DNA from: RHKX01 sp963820055
GTDB lineage: Bacteria > Actinomycetota > Thermoleophilia > Solirubrobacterales > 70-9
Direction of reading: 5' to 3'
Assembly: GCA_963820055.1 (NCBI GenBank)
Contig: CAWFYJ010000003.1
Coordinates: forward strand, 496,001-560,000
Length of the DNA: 64,000 bases
Positions 27,953 to 36,636 of this stretch are shown here, piece by piece. The translations under genes were made by a program, and so were the position numbers. The stretch's first letter is position 1; each line of letters opens with the position of its first letter. Under the pieces are notes generated by a model that was given only the letters and a program-made list of their open reading frames with translations, was not told the origin of the DNA and ran no database searches.

Positions 27953-28923
27953 GCAGATCGGCGTAGAAGCGGTCGACGTCGACCGAGTCGGGGTCGCGGA
28001 AGCGCGGCATCCCCACCACTCCCGCCTGCGGCTCGACCCACTCGAAACGTCTCCTGTGAACCCATCCAGTCGCGGACGATGCCGAGGTGCGAGGCGATCG
28101 TCTCGCGGATCGGCGGCAGGATCCGGTCGCGGGCGGCGAGGATGCGCGAGGCCATCACCTCGTCGATCGTCGAGCCGCAGATGAGGATCTGCTCCTTGGC
28201 GGCGAGCAGGGTCTCGTCGAGCTCGTGGTCGCGGCTGATCAGCCACCCCATCCGCAGGCCCGGCAGCCCGTAGGTCTTCGACATCGAGGAGACGCTGATC
28301 GCCCGCGTCGAGAGGCCGGCGGCGACGGGGAGCGGGTCGCCGAAGGCGAGCTCGCGGTACGTCTCGTCGACGAGCAGGCGCGCCGTCGGGTGCGCCTCGA
28401 TGATGCCGACCAGCTTCAGCAGCGTCTCGGCGTCGATGGTCGCGCCGGTCGGGTTGTGCGGGTAGGTGACGCTGACGAGCCGCGTCTCCGGGCGCAGCAT
28501 CGCCTCGACCCGTTCGAGGTCGATCGCCCAGCCGTCCTCGAAGCGGAGCGGCAGCGGCTCGACGGCGGCGGCGAGCGCTCGCGGCGTCTCCAGGTTGGTC
28601 GCGTAGTTCGGCTCCTCGATGAGCACGTGGTCGTCGGGCTCGAGCAGCGCCGAGGCGACGATGAAGAGCGCCGGCGCGGCACCTGACGTGACGAGCACCT
28701 GGTCGGGCTCGACGGCGTCGGAGTCGGAGGCGATCTGCTCGCGGAGCGCCGGGACGCCGCGGTGGTCGCCGTACTGGAGGAGGAGGTCGCCGACGTCGGT
28801 GTCGATCCCGTAGTCGCCGAGCGTCATGTCGGCGAACGAGCTCTCGGCGAGGTTGTTGGCGATCGCGTCGTAGCCGAGCTCCTCGGGTGATTCGATCTCG
28901 ATCGGTGCCCGGCGGTAACGCAT
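27804..28923 (-). CDS. Class I/II PLP-dependent aminotransferase, one frameshift
   Basis: About 370 residues from an ATG at 28923. HNPTGA and the lysine segment SVSSMSKTYGLPGLRMGW are typical of fold-type I aminotransferases, with a G-rich cofactor region LVTSGAAPALF. The C-terminal 70 residues (GVVGMPRFRDPDSVDVDRFY onward) are in another frame, with the switch near 28040; one base restores it. The substrate amino acid is not evident. It is preceded by a GNAT gene 11 bases away on the same strand. Confidence 0.85.
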
Positions 28924-28934
28924 CGGCGGGGACG

Positions 28935-29411
28935 CTACTTGCTCGGCCGTGGCGAGAGGTCGTGGACGAAACGCGGCTCGCGCAGCCGGGCGCCGTGCCA
29001 GTCGCGGACGCGCGCCTCGCCCTCCTCGCGCCAGCCGCGGGCGAGGTAGAAGCCGACGGCGTCACCGCGCTCCTCCGTGTTCAGCCAGGCCTGGCTGTGA
29101 CCTGCTTCCTCGAGCGCGCCGAGGGCGACCTCGAGCAGGGCGGTGGCGGCGCCGCGTCCCCAGTCCTGCGGGTCGGTGTAGAGGCGGGTGATCTCGCCGG
29201 TCTCCTCATCCCAGGCGACGAAGGCGAAGATGCGCTCGGAGTCGACGGCGACGAGGTTCGCGGGATGGCGGATCGAGGCGACGGCCTTCTCGATCCGCCG
29301 GGCGCCGAGGAAGCTCCCCCAGGCGGCGACGCCGGCGCGGGTCAGGACGCCCGAGATCGCCTCGGCGTCGTCGGGCCGGGCGGGTCGGATCGTCCAGTCG
29401 GCACCGGCCAC
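28935..29411 (-). CDS. GNAT-family N-acetyltransferase
   Basis: 158 residues from a GTG at 29411. ITRLYTDPQDWGRGAATALL contains the acetyl-CoA-binding R/Q-x-x-G-x-G/A motif, preceded by the VAVDSERIFAFVAWD strand and followed by AWLNTEERGDAVGFYLARGW, a typical GNAT end. The substrate is unknown. It is tightly packed with the glutaredoxin-like gene upstream (9 bases) and the aminotransferase downstream. Confidence 0.88.
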   Translation of the reverse strand: MAGADWTIRPARPDDAEAISGVLTRAGVAAWGSFLGARRIEKAVASIRHPANLVAVDSERIFAFVAWDEETGEITRLYTDPQDWGRGAATALLEVALGALEEAGHSQAWLNTEERGDAVGFYLARGWREEGEARVRDWHGARLREPRFVHDLSPRPSK

Positions 29412-29420
29412 AGGTGCGGC

Positions 29421-29684
29421 TCAGTCGAAGGCGCCCGCGTTGATCTTCTCGACGAGGTCGCTCGACTCCTCGCGGACCCAGGTTCCGTCGGCCGTCTCGA
29501 TCACGGGCAGCTCGAAGCCACCGGTGTGCTCCTTGACGACCTCGCGTTTGCCGCGCGGGAACGTCGGCTCGTTCACGACCTCGTAATCGACGCCGCGGTC
29601 GCGGAGGGCCTTCTCGACCTTCCAGCACGGGTGCGCATCGAGCTTGAACCAGTGGATGCCGCAGCGGTGCAGCTTGACGCTCAT
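29421..29684 (-). CDS. Glutaredoxin/GST-N-terminal-like thioredoxin-fold protein
   Basis: 87 residues from an ATG at 29684 preceded by GGAGG. MSVKLHRCGIHWFKLDAHPC places Cys8 and Cys20 in the order seen in glutathione-S-transferase N-domain-like proteins, followed by WKVEKALRDRGVDYEVVNEP and the cis-Pro ELPVIE. A CxxC redox pair is not present. The exact redox partner is unknown. Confidence 0.78.
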   Translation of the reverse strand: MSVKLHRCGIHWFKLDAHPCWKVEKALRDRGVDYEVVNEPTFPRGKREVVKEHTGGFELPVIETADGTWVREESSDLVEKINAGAFD

Positions 29685-30109
29685 CGAAACCTCCGGGTCG
29701 GTATCGCCAGCGACGCTAACCGCCCTGGGGAGGGGCGCGCAACCGTAATTCCCCGCAGAACGAAAGTAGCGGCCCGGGGCGACTCGGTGGCCTGCCTCGC
29801 GCGTAGCCTTCGCGCGTTCAAAGCCTCTCGAGTCGGCCTTGAGAGCTGCCCCTCCACTTGGCTTTCGTGGAGTTCTTTCTCTCTCCCGGACCGCTGCGGC
29901 GACCATACGGCCGGTCCGGTGGGAGCGCAAGGGGGTGCCCGGAGGTGTTCCCGCTATTTAGGGAGAAATGGCTGCTGCCGCGACCTCGGCGAGCGCCCCT
30001 TCCCCCCTCTCCACCTCCAATTTATACCGGTCCGGACGGCCTCATGAGGGCCTCGGATGTGCCCCATAATCGCGCGCCGAAGCGTGGAAACCAGCGATTG
30101 GAGGGGCAT
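29685..30109. other. 425-base gene-free region with hairpins upstream of the FAD monooxygenase
   Basis: No convincing gene is present. CTCCAC (29852-29857)/GTGGAG (29867-29872) form a hairpin followed by TTCTTTCTCTCTCC, which resembles an intrinsic terminator with no plus-strand gene before it. CCGGACCG (29886-29893) and CGGTCCGG (29912-29919) make an inverted repeat, and GGTCCGG recurs near 30030. The palindrome CCTCATGAGG lies at 30040-30049. The pieces fit a regulated leader or an operator cluster for the divergent genes. Confidence 0.5.
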
Positions 30110-31624
30110 ATGCAGAGCACGGACGAACATCAGGTGGTCATCGCCGGGGGCGGGCCGACGGGGTTGATGCTGGCGGGCGAGCTGGCGCTGGCGGGGGTCG
30201 ACGTCGCCGTGCTCGAGCGCCGCGCCGACCAGGAACTGGCCGGCTCGCGGGCCGGCGGGCTGCACGCGCGGACGATCGAGGTCTTCGATCAGCGCGGGAT
30301 CGCCGATCGGTTCATGGCCGCGGGACAGGTCGTCCAGGTGAGCCAGTTCGCCGGGGTGTCGCTCGACTTGGGCGACGTCCCGAGCAGCCACCCCTACACG
30401 CTGGGGCTCTGGCAGAACGAGATCGAGCGCATCCTCGCCGAGTGGGTCGGCGAGCTCGGCGTGCGAGTCGCGTACGGGAGGGAGGTGAGCGGGTTCACGC
30501 AGGACGAGGGCGGCGTGGACATCGAGCTGGCCGGCGGCGGGTCGCTGCGGGCGCAGTACCTCGTCGGCTGCGACGGCGGTCGCAGCCGGATCCGCAAGGA
30601 GGCCGGCATCGGTTTCCCGGGATCGGATCCGACGACGAGCGCCCTGATCGCCGAGGCGGAGATGTCCGAGCAGCCGGAGCTTGGAATCCGGCGCAACGAC
30701 GCCGGAATCCATTCGATCGGCAGGGTCGATTACGAGATTTGCGACGGCGAGGTCGTCTTCGCAGACCACGGGCCGGTCCGGGTGATGGTCACCGAGCCGA
30801 GCGTCAACGCCGCGGCCGAGCCCTCCCTCCGCGACCTGAGCGAGGGGCTGATCGACGTCTACGGGACCGACTACGGGATCCACAGCCCGACCTGGATCTC
30901 GCGGTTCACCGACGCGGCCCGCCAAGCCGACGCCTACCGGACAGGGCGGGTGCTCGTCGCCGGCGACGCGGCCCATATCCACCCTCCCGACGGAGGGCAG
31001 GGCCTCCAGACCGGCGTCCAGGACGCGATCAACCTCGGCTGGAAGCTGGCGCAGGTGGTCGCCGGATCGTCGCCGGACGAGCTCCTCGACAGCTACCACT
31101 CCGAACGCCATCCGGTCGGCACCGGCGTGCTCCGGCACACGATGGCCTTCGTGGCCCTGCGGCGGCAGGACGACCGGACCGCGGCGTTGCGCGACACGAT
31201 CGCCGAGCTGCTCGAATCCGAGGAGCCGCGCCGGCGCTTCGCGGCGACGCTGGCCGGCCTCGACATCCACTACGACCTCGGCGAGGGGCATCCGGTGCTC
31301 GGGCGGCGGATGCCGGACCTCGACCTGACGACGGCCGACGGCCCGCGACGGGTCTACGAGCTGCTCCACGACGCCCGCCCGGTCGTGCTCGACCTCGGCG
31401 AACCGGGTGGGCTCGGCGTTGACGGCTGGGCGGATCGGGTCCGGCTCGTCGCGGCGAGCTGCGAGGGCGAGTGGGAACTCCCGGCGATCGGCACGGTCGC
31501 CGCACCGGGCGCCGTCCTGATCCGCCCCGACGGATACGTCGCCTGGGCCGGCGCGGGCGGCCGGGACGGGCTCGCGGAGGCGCTGGCGACGTGGTGCGGT
31601 GCGCCCAGCCCCGCCCCTGCGTGA
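30110..31624 (+). CDS. FAD-dependent aromatic-ring monooxygenase (PF01494 type)
   Basis: A 504-residue flavoprotein hydroxylase. VVIAGGGPTGLMLAGEL is the FAD motif, YLVGCDGGRSRIRKEAG the DG motif and GRVLVAGDAAHIHPPDGGQG the GD motif, ending in a C-terminal thioredoxin-like domain as in phenol hydroxylase-type and antibiotic-tailoring enzymes. The ATG at 30110 has GAGGGG upstream. It probably hydroxylates an aromatic compound or polyketide using NAD(P)H and oxygen. The long upstream region suggests regulated expression. Confidence 0.88.
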   Translation: MQSTDEHQVVIAGGGPTGLMLAGELALAGVDVAVLERRADQELAGSRAGGLHARTIEVFDQRGIADRFMAAGQVVQVSQFAGVSLDLGDVPSSHPYTLGLWQNEIERILAEWVGELGVRVAYGREVSGFTQDEGGVDIELAGGGSLRAQYLVGCDGGRSRIRKEAGIGFPGSDPTTSALIAEAEMSEQPELGIRRNDAGIHSIGRVDYEICDGEVVFADHGPVRVMVTEPSVNAAAEPSLRDLSEGLIDVYGTDYGIHSPTWISRFTDAARQADAYRTGRVLVAGDAAHIHPPDGGQGLQTGVQDAINLGWKLAQVVAGSSPDELLDSYHSERHPVGTGVLRHTMAFVALRRQDDRTAALRDTIAELLESEEPRRRFAATLAGLDIHYDLGEGHPVLGRRMPDLDLTTADGPRRVYELLHDARPVVLDLGEPGGLGVDGWADRVRLVAASCEGEWELPAIGTVAAPGAVLIRPDGYVAWAGAGGRDGLAEALATWCGAPSPAPA

Positions 31625-31625
31625 T

Positions 31626-31931
31626 TCAGCTGGAAACGGGGTCGGAGCCGACGGTGCCGGGGGCGGCGGCGCCGGCCTCCAACTTGCGGACGAGGTCGTC
31701 GAGGTCGAGCCGCTGGAGCTCGCCGGAGACCGCGTCGAGCTCGCCCTTGCAGTACTCGACGAGCGTCTTGCCCTCGCGGCAGAGCTCGAGCGTCTCGCGC
31801 AGCTCGGCCTTGCCGGAGTCGAGGCGACCGAGGATCTCCTCGAGGCGCGCGATCGCCGCCTCGTAACTCTGTGGCTTCGGGCTCTGCGGCTTCGCGTCCT
31901 GCGGCTCCGCGCCGCCTTCGTTCTCAGTCAT
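31626..31931 (-). CDS. xseB: Exodeoxyribonuclease VII small subunit
   Basis: About 101 residues from the ATG at 31931. SYEAAIARLEEILGRLDSGK followed by a LELCREGKTLVEYCKGELD helix is the typical XseB pair of helices. It overlaps the end of xseA by eight bases, with GAGGTGGTC as ribosome site. The Glu/Pro-rich N-terminal extension (AEPQDAKPQSPKPQ) is longer than in E. coli. It assembles with XseA to degrade single-stranded DNA. Confidence 0.93.
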   Translation of the reverse strand: MTENEGGAEPQDAKPQSPKPQSYEAAIARLEEILGRLDSGKAELRETLELCREGKTLVEYCKGELDAVSGELQRLDLDDLVRKLEAGAAAPGTVGSDPVSS

Positions 31932-33324
31932 CGTCGACCACCTCCGTGAGGACATCATCGTCGCTGAAGCGGACGCGGAGGCGCGGCTCGCGGCGTGCGG
32001 CCTCGGCGCTGGTGACGACGTCGTCCCCGCCTGCGTCCGTGACGATCGCGTAGCCGCGCTCGAGGACGCGCTCGGGCTCGTGGGCGGCCAGCGTCAGGGC
32101 GATCCGCTCGAGCGCCGCCTCCCGGGCATCGGTGGCTGCCCGCTCGCGGTGGCGAAGCCCGGCGGCGGTCGCGGCCAGCCGCCGGTCGGCGCCCGCGGCG
32201 GCGTGGAGGGTCGCATCGCGCTTACGGGAGAGGACGAGCCCGCGCCGGGCGACGTCACTCCCACCACGGGCGAGGATCCGGGCGGCGGCGGCACGGACCT
32301 CGCGGATCTTCTGGTGCAGGAAGCGGCGCTGTCCGTCGGTGTGGTGTTCGAAGGCGCGGGCGATGGCGACGAGCCGATGGGCGCGCTGGGCGCCGACCTC
32401 GGGACCGCAGCGGGCGAGGCGGCGCGCGGCGGCAGCAGCACGGTCGTGGGCGTCGGCGACGTCGATCCGGACCGTCTCCTCGATTGCGTGGGTCGGCGTC
32501 GAGCAGCAGACGGCGGCGACGTCGTCGAGGAGCGTCCGGTCGGACTCGTGGCCGACTGCGGAGATCACCGGCACGCGAAGGAGCGCGACGGTCCGGCAGA
32601 GCGTCTCGTCGCAGAAGGCCCAGAGGTCGGCGAGGCTGCCGCCGCCGCGGGCGACGACGATCGCCTCCACCTCCGGCACCGCGGCGAGGTCGCTGAGGGC
32701 GCGGCCGATCTTCGGCGCCGCGTGCCGGTCCTGGACCGGCGGGTGGGCGAAGATCGCCGTGCCGCGCCACGAGCGCCGTTCGAGCCCGGCGAGGAGGTCG
32801 GCCATCGCCGCCGAGTCGCGGCCGGTGACGATGCCGATCGTCCGCGGCAGGACCGGGCGCGGCAGCCGCTTCTGCGGTTCGAAGAGGCCCTCGTCGGCGA
32901 GCTTGCGGCGGAGCTCGGCGAGTTGCGCGAGCAGGTCGCCCTCGCCGGCGAGGCGGAGGCGCGTGCAGCGGAAGCTGAACGACGGCGAGGCAGTGGCGCT
33001 TCCCGGGTAGTAGTCGGGGCCACCGAAGACGACGACCTCGGTGCCGTCGCGGATCGACCCCTCCGGGAGCTTCAGCTTGTCCCAGTCGGTGCGCCACATC
33101 GAGCACTGCAGCGCGCCCTCGGAGTCGCGGAGCTCGAAGTAAGCCGACTTGCCGGCGAGGCGGAGATTGGTGACCTCGCCGATGACCTGGACCCGCGCCC
33201 GCTCGCGCATGTACTTGCGGAGCGCCGCCGCGTAGCGACCGACCGCATACGTGGGCTCGGCGTCGGGCTCGGCGTCGCCGACGGGCACCGTGCCCGGGAT
33301 CGGATCCTGGGGAACCTCAGCCAT
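31924..33324 (-). CDS. xseA: Exodeoxyribonuclease VII large subunit
   Basis: A 466-residue XseA. The N-terminal OB-fold (RVQVIGEVTNLRLAGKSAYF) is followed by the catalytic domain (LPRTIGIVTGRDSAAMADLL, VVARGGGSLADLWAF, VISAVGHESDRTL) and an Arg/Ala-rich C-terminal coiled coil that binds XseB. The length is normal. It is followed by xseB with an eight-base overlap, the standard order. Confidence 0.95.
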   Translation of the reverse strand: MAEVPQDPIPGTVPVGDAEPDAEPTYAVGRYAAALRKYMRERARVQVIGEVTNLRLAGKSAYFELRDSEGALQCSMWRTDWDKLKLPEGSIRDGTEVVVFGGPDYYPGSATASPSFSFRCTRLRLAGEGDLLAQLAELRRKLADEGLFEPQKRLPRPVLPRTIGIVTGRDSAAMADLLAGLERRSWRGTAIFAHPPVQDRHAAPKIGRALSDLAAVPEVEAIVVARGGGSLADLWAFCDETLCRTVALLRVPVISAVGHESDRTLLDDVAAVCCSTPTHAIEETVRIDVADAHDRAAAAARRLARCGPEVGAQRAHRLVAIARAFEHHTDGQRRFLHQKIREVRAAAARILARGGSDVARRGLVLSRKRDATLHAAAGADRRLAATAAGLRHRERAATDAREAALERIALTLAAHEPERVLERGYAIVTDAGGDDVVTSAEAARREPRLRVRFSDDDVLTEVVDDD

Positions 33325-33351
33325 CCCGACGAGGATGGCAGGCCGGCCGGA

Positions 33352-34868
33352 TCAGGCCGGGGTCAGCTCCCGATCGGGCTCGGCGACCGGCTCGACGTCG
33401 TACTCGGCGACGTCGAAGTGCTCGGTGTCGCGGGCGTGCTGCGCCGTCCAGTCGGGCCAGAGCGTCGAGTTGCGGCCCTGGCTGTCGAGGTACCAGCTCG
33501 CGCAGCCGCCCTGCAGCCAGACGGTCTTGTCCATCTTCCGGTCGAGCTCGGCGACGTAGCGGTCCTGAACCTCGGGACGGACGTCGACGGCGGCGATGCC
33601 CTCGCGGCGCATCGTCGCCAGCGCGTCGAGCACGTAGGTGAACTGGTGCTCGATCATCTCGACCGCCGAGGTGTGGCCGATCCCGTCGTTGGGGCCGCCG
33701 AGGACGAACAGGTTCGGGAAGCCGGCGACGGTCGTGCAGCGGTTGGCCCGCGGGCTGCCCTGCCAGATGTCGCTGAGGCTGCGGTCGCCGTCGCGGCCGT
33801 AGATGATCCGTGCGCCGGGGAAGTCGGTGACCTGGAAGCCGGTGCCGAGGACGATCGCGTCGACCTCGCGCTCGGATCCGTCGCTGCCGACGACGCGGTT
33901 GCTCGCGGACTCCGACGAGGCCCTCGGGGATGACGTCGACGTTCGGCTTGCCGAGCGCCGGATAGAAGTCGTTGGAGATCAGGATCCGCTTGCAGCCGAT
34001 CGTGTAGTCGGGCGTCAGCTTCGCCCGCAGCTCCGGGTCGGGGACCTGGTGGTCGAGGTGGGCGCGGGCGGCGCGCTCGACGACGCCGAGCAGCTGCGGC
34101 CGCTTGACGAGGCCGAGCACCATCACCTCGCGGCTCCAGAAGATCCACTGCGCGGGTCAGCTTCTGGAGGATCGGGAAGCGGCGGTAGAGCCGGCGGCGG
34201 CGGGCGCTGATCGCGTGGTCGCGCCGCGGCGCGATCCAGGCGGGCGTCCGCTGGAAGAGGTCGAGCTCGGCGACGAGCGGCTGGATCTGCGGCACGATCT
34301 GGATCGACGAGGCGCCGGTCCCGATCACGGCGACCCGCTTGCCGCGCAGGTCGTAGTCGTGGTTCCAGCGGGCCGAGTGCATGACCTCGCCCGGGAAGTC
34401 CTCGATCCCGGGCACGTCGGGGAGCCGCGGCTCGACGAGCCCGCCGAGGCCGGCGACGAGAACTCGGCAGCGGACCTCGCCGGACGCCGTCTGCAGCGAC
34501 CCAGATCCGCTCTTCCTCGCTCCAGCGGGCCTCGGTGACCTCGCTGTCGAAGCGGATGTGCGGGGTGATCCCCTGCTCGTCGGCGGTCCGCTTCAGGTAC
34601 TCCCAGATCTCCTGACCGGGCGAGAAGGCCCGCGACCAGTCCGGGTTCGGCGCGAAGGAGAGCGAGTAGAGGTGTGAGGGAACGTCGCACTGGATGCCGG
34701 GGTAGGTGTTGTCGCGCCAGGTGCCGCCGACGCTGGCGGCGCGTTCGAGGACGACGAAGTCGGTGATCCCCTGCCGCTTCAGCTTGATCGACATGCCGAG
34801 GCCGGCGAAGCCGGTGCCGATGACGGCGACCTCGTGAACCTTCGCCGCTGCTCGATCGTCGTCGCCAT
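33352..34868 (-). pseudogene. Flavin-containing (Baeyer-Villiger-type) monooxygenase, several frameshifts
   Basis: Joined frames give a protein of about 500 residues with HEVAVIGTGFAGLGMSIKLK (FAD site), GGTWRDNTYPG, KRVAVIGTGASSIQIVP (NADPH site), and the C-terminal FVLGGPNDGIGHTS and GCASWYLD. These are typical of class B flavoprotein monooxygenases. Shifts lie near the start, near 34480, 34150 and 33920. The ATG at 34868 has GAGGAG upstream but needs a shift right after; the ATG at 34929 is in frame with the core. It is divergent from a TetR gene and probably its target. Confidence 0.8.
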
Positions 34869-34920
34869 GCCTGCGGCTCCTCGCCTCGCGGACCCCGTCT
34901 GCGGAGCCCTGTTTCCGTTC

Positions 34921-34949
34921 CCTACTCATGGTAGGTTACTGAGAGTAGG
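34921..34949. promoter_or_regulatory. Probable TetR operator between tetR and the monooxygenase
   Basis: CCTACTC (34921-34927) and GAGTAGG (34943-34949) form an inverted repeat with a 15-base spacer. Inside, CCTAC/GTAGG (34921-34925 and 34931-34935) pair again. The region separates the divergent genes and overlaps one possible monooxygenase start codon at 34929. This placement is typical of a TetR-type operator repressing both directions. Confidence 0.65.
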
Positions 34950-34956
34950 TTCAAGT

Positions 34957-35670
34957 GTGACGTCGACCACAGAACAGCAGCCCCGATCGGAGCGGCTCGC
35001 CGCGATCGAGCGCGAGCTCGCCGGCCATCCGCACCGGCGGGTCCCTCGCGAGCTGCGCCGCCGGCACCTGCTGGAGCTGGCGACGGCTCTGTTCGCCGAG
35101 CGCGGGCTCGAGGCCGCCTCGATGGACGAGCTCGCGAGCCGCGCCGGCGTCTCCAAGCCGGTGATCTACGACCAGTTCGGGTCGAAGGAGGGACTGCTCG
35201 TCGCGGTCATCGACGAGATGGGCATCGAGCTCAACGACGCGGTCCGGACTGCGGTCGCCGGGCGCACCGACCCCGAGGACCTCCTGCGGAGCGGCAGCCT
35301 CGCGTTCTTCCGCTTCGCGGGCGAACGCCGGGCGACGTTCTCGATGGCGTTCGGAGCGGTCCGCTCGATCGAGTCATCGACAGCGGCGGTGGCGGAAAAG
35401 GTCGCCGAGATCCGCACCCGCCAGGACGCGCTCGTCGCCGCGGCGATCTCGGCGACGGCGCATGCCCTCGGCGGCGAGCCCGATCGGCTCGAGGTGAGCG
35501 CGATCACCCGCGGCCTCAACGGCGTCTACGAGGGCCTCGTCGAGTGGTGGGGCGAGCATCCCGAAGCCACCGCCGAGCAGCTGACGGACTGGGTCGTGGC
35601 ACTCGTCCTCCCCGGCCTGCAGCAGATGGCCGAGGGCGCGCGGCCCTCCCCCGGCCCCGGCGGCGGCTGA
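34957..35670 (+). CDS. TetR-family transcriptional regulator
   Basis: 237 residues from a GTG at 34957. RRRHLLELATALFAERGLEA then ASMDELASRAGVSKPVIYDQFGSKEG is the N-terminal TetR helix-turn-helix. The rest is a helical ligand-binding domain ending in a Pro/Gly tail. The start is chosen just after the operator-like repeat. It likely represses the divergent Baeyer-Villiger-type monooxygenase gene and senses its substrate. Confidence 0.92.
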   Translation: MTSTTEQQPRSERLAAIERELAGHPHRRVPRELRRRHLLELATALFAERGLEAASMDELASRAGVSKPVIYDQFGSKEGLLVAVIDEMGIELNDAVRTAVAGRTDPEDLLRSGSLAFFRFAGERRATFSMAFGAVRSIESSTAAVAEKVAEIRTRQDALVAAAISATAHALGGEPDRLEVSAITRGLNGVYEGLVEWWGEHPEATAEQLTDWVVALVLPGLQQMAEGARPSPGPGGG

Positions 35671-35741
35671 CCTGCGCGCGGCCGGGCGCCGCGACTTGCG
35701 ACGATGATGCCCGGAGCTACAAGCCAGAGAAGGAGATCGAC

Positions 35742-36167
35742 ATGGCGGCCACAGGGCATGCGAAGTGGACGGGAGACATCGAGAGCGGCGAGGGCACAGT
35801 CGACACCGGGACCAAGTCGCTCGAGGGCACGTATTCGGCGGCGTCGCGATTCGGCGACGGCAAGGGGACCAACCCCGAGGAGCTGATCGCCGCGGCACAC
35901 GCGTCGTGCTTCTCGATGGCGCTGACGCTGATCCTCAGCACCGCCGGCCACCAGCCGGAGAGCGTCGAGACCGACGCGAGCGTCTACCTGCGGCGGACCG
36001 ACGGCGGCTTCGAGATCCACAAGATCGAGCTCGTCACCACCGGCACCGTCCCCGGGATCTCCCAGGAGGACTTCGAGGGTCACGCGAAGACGGCCAAGGA
36101 GCAGTGCCCGGTCTCGAAGGCGCTGACCGGCCCGGAGATCACGCTCGAGGCGACGCTCGCCGGCTGA
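35742..36167 (+). CDS. OsmC-family peroxiredoxin
   Basis: 141 residues. AAHASCFSMALTLIL and EQCPVSKALTG carry the two redox Cys of OsmC/Ohr proteins, and the N-terminal AKWTGDIESGEGTVDT strand fits the OsmC branch. It reduces organic hydroperoxides. The start has AAGGAG seven bases before the ATG; it lies 71 bases after tetR on the same strand. Confidence 0.9.
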   Translation: MAATGHAKWTGDIESGEGTVDTGTKSLEGTYSAASRFGDGKGTNPEELIAAAHASCFSMALTLILSTAGHQPESVETDASVYLRRTDGGFEIHKIELVTTGTVPGISQEDFEGHAKTAKEQCPVSKALTGPEITLEATLAG

Positions 36168-36186
36168 CCCCGGCGAGGGACCTGGG

Positions 36187-36636
36187 ATGAGCGACGACGC
36201 CGAGACGCGGGACGCCTACCCGCACCGTGCGACCCTGCAGACGCGCTGGGCCGACAACGACGTCTACGGGCACGTCAACAACGTCGAGTACTACGCCTTC
36301 TTCGACACGGTCATCAACAGGTGGCTGATCGAAGAGGGCGGCCTCGACATCCACGACGGCGACGTGATCGGTGTCTGCGCGGAGTCGCACTGCACCTACC
36401 GGGACGGCTTCTCGTTCCCCGACGACGTCGAGGCCGGCCTGCGGGTCGGCAAGCTCGGCAACTCGAGCGTCCGCTACGAGATCGGCCTGTTCGCCGCCGG
36501 CGCCGAGGAGGCGTCGGCGACGGGCTGGTTCGTGCACGTCTTCGTCGACGCGAAGACGCGGCGGCCGGCCGAGATGCCGCCGCGGCTGCGGGCCAGCCTC
36601 GAACGCCTGCAGCCGGGCGGCGGGGCTGCGGAGTGA
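36187..36636 (+). CDS. Acyl-CoA thioesterase (hotdog, 4HBT)
   Basis: 149 residues with the hotdog signature WADNDVYGHVNNVEYYAFFD, where the Asp after W-A is the expected catalytic acid. It hydrolyses acyl-CoA. The GTG of the next gene overlaps its stop (GTGA at 36633-36636), so it is co-translated with the alcohol dehydrogenase. The substrate length is not inferable. Confidence 0.88.
   Translation: MSDDAETRDAYPHRATLQTRWADNDVYGHVNNVEYYAFFDTVINRWLIEEGGLDIHDGDVIGVCAESHCTYRDGFSFPDDVEAGLRVGKLGNSSVRYEIGLFAAGAEEASATGWFVHVFVDAKTRRPAEMPPRLRASLERLQPGGGAAE

Noticed and set aside
32080..33933. Long plus-strand frame (617 residues) opposite xseA
   Set aside because: Mirror of the xseA codons, composed of Val/Gly/Ala/Arg-rich low-complexity sequence with no domain.
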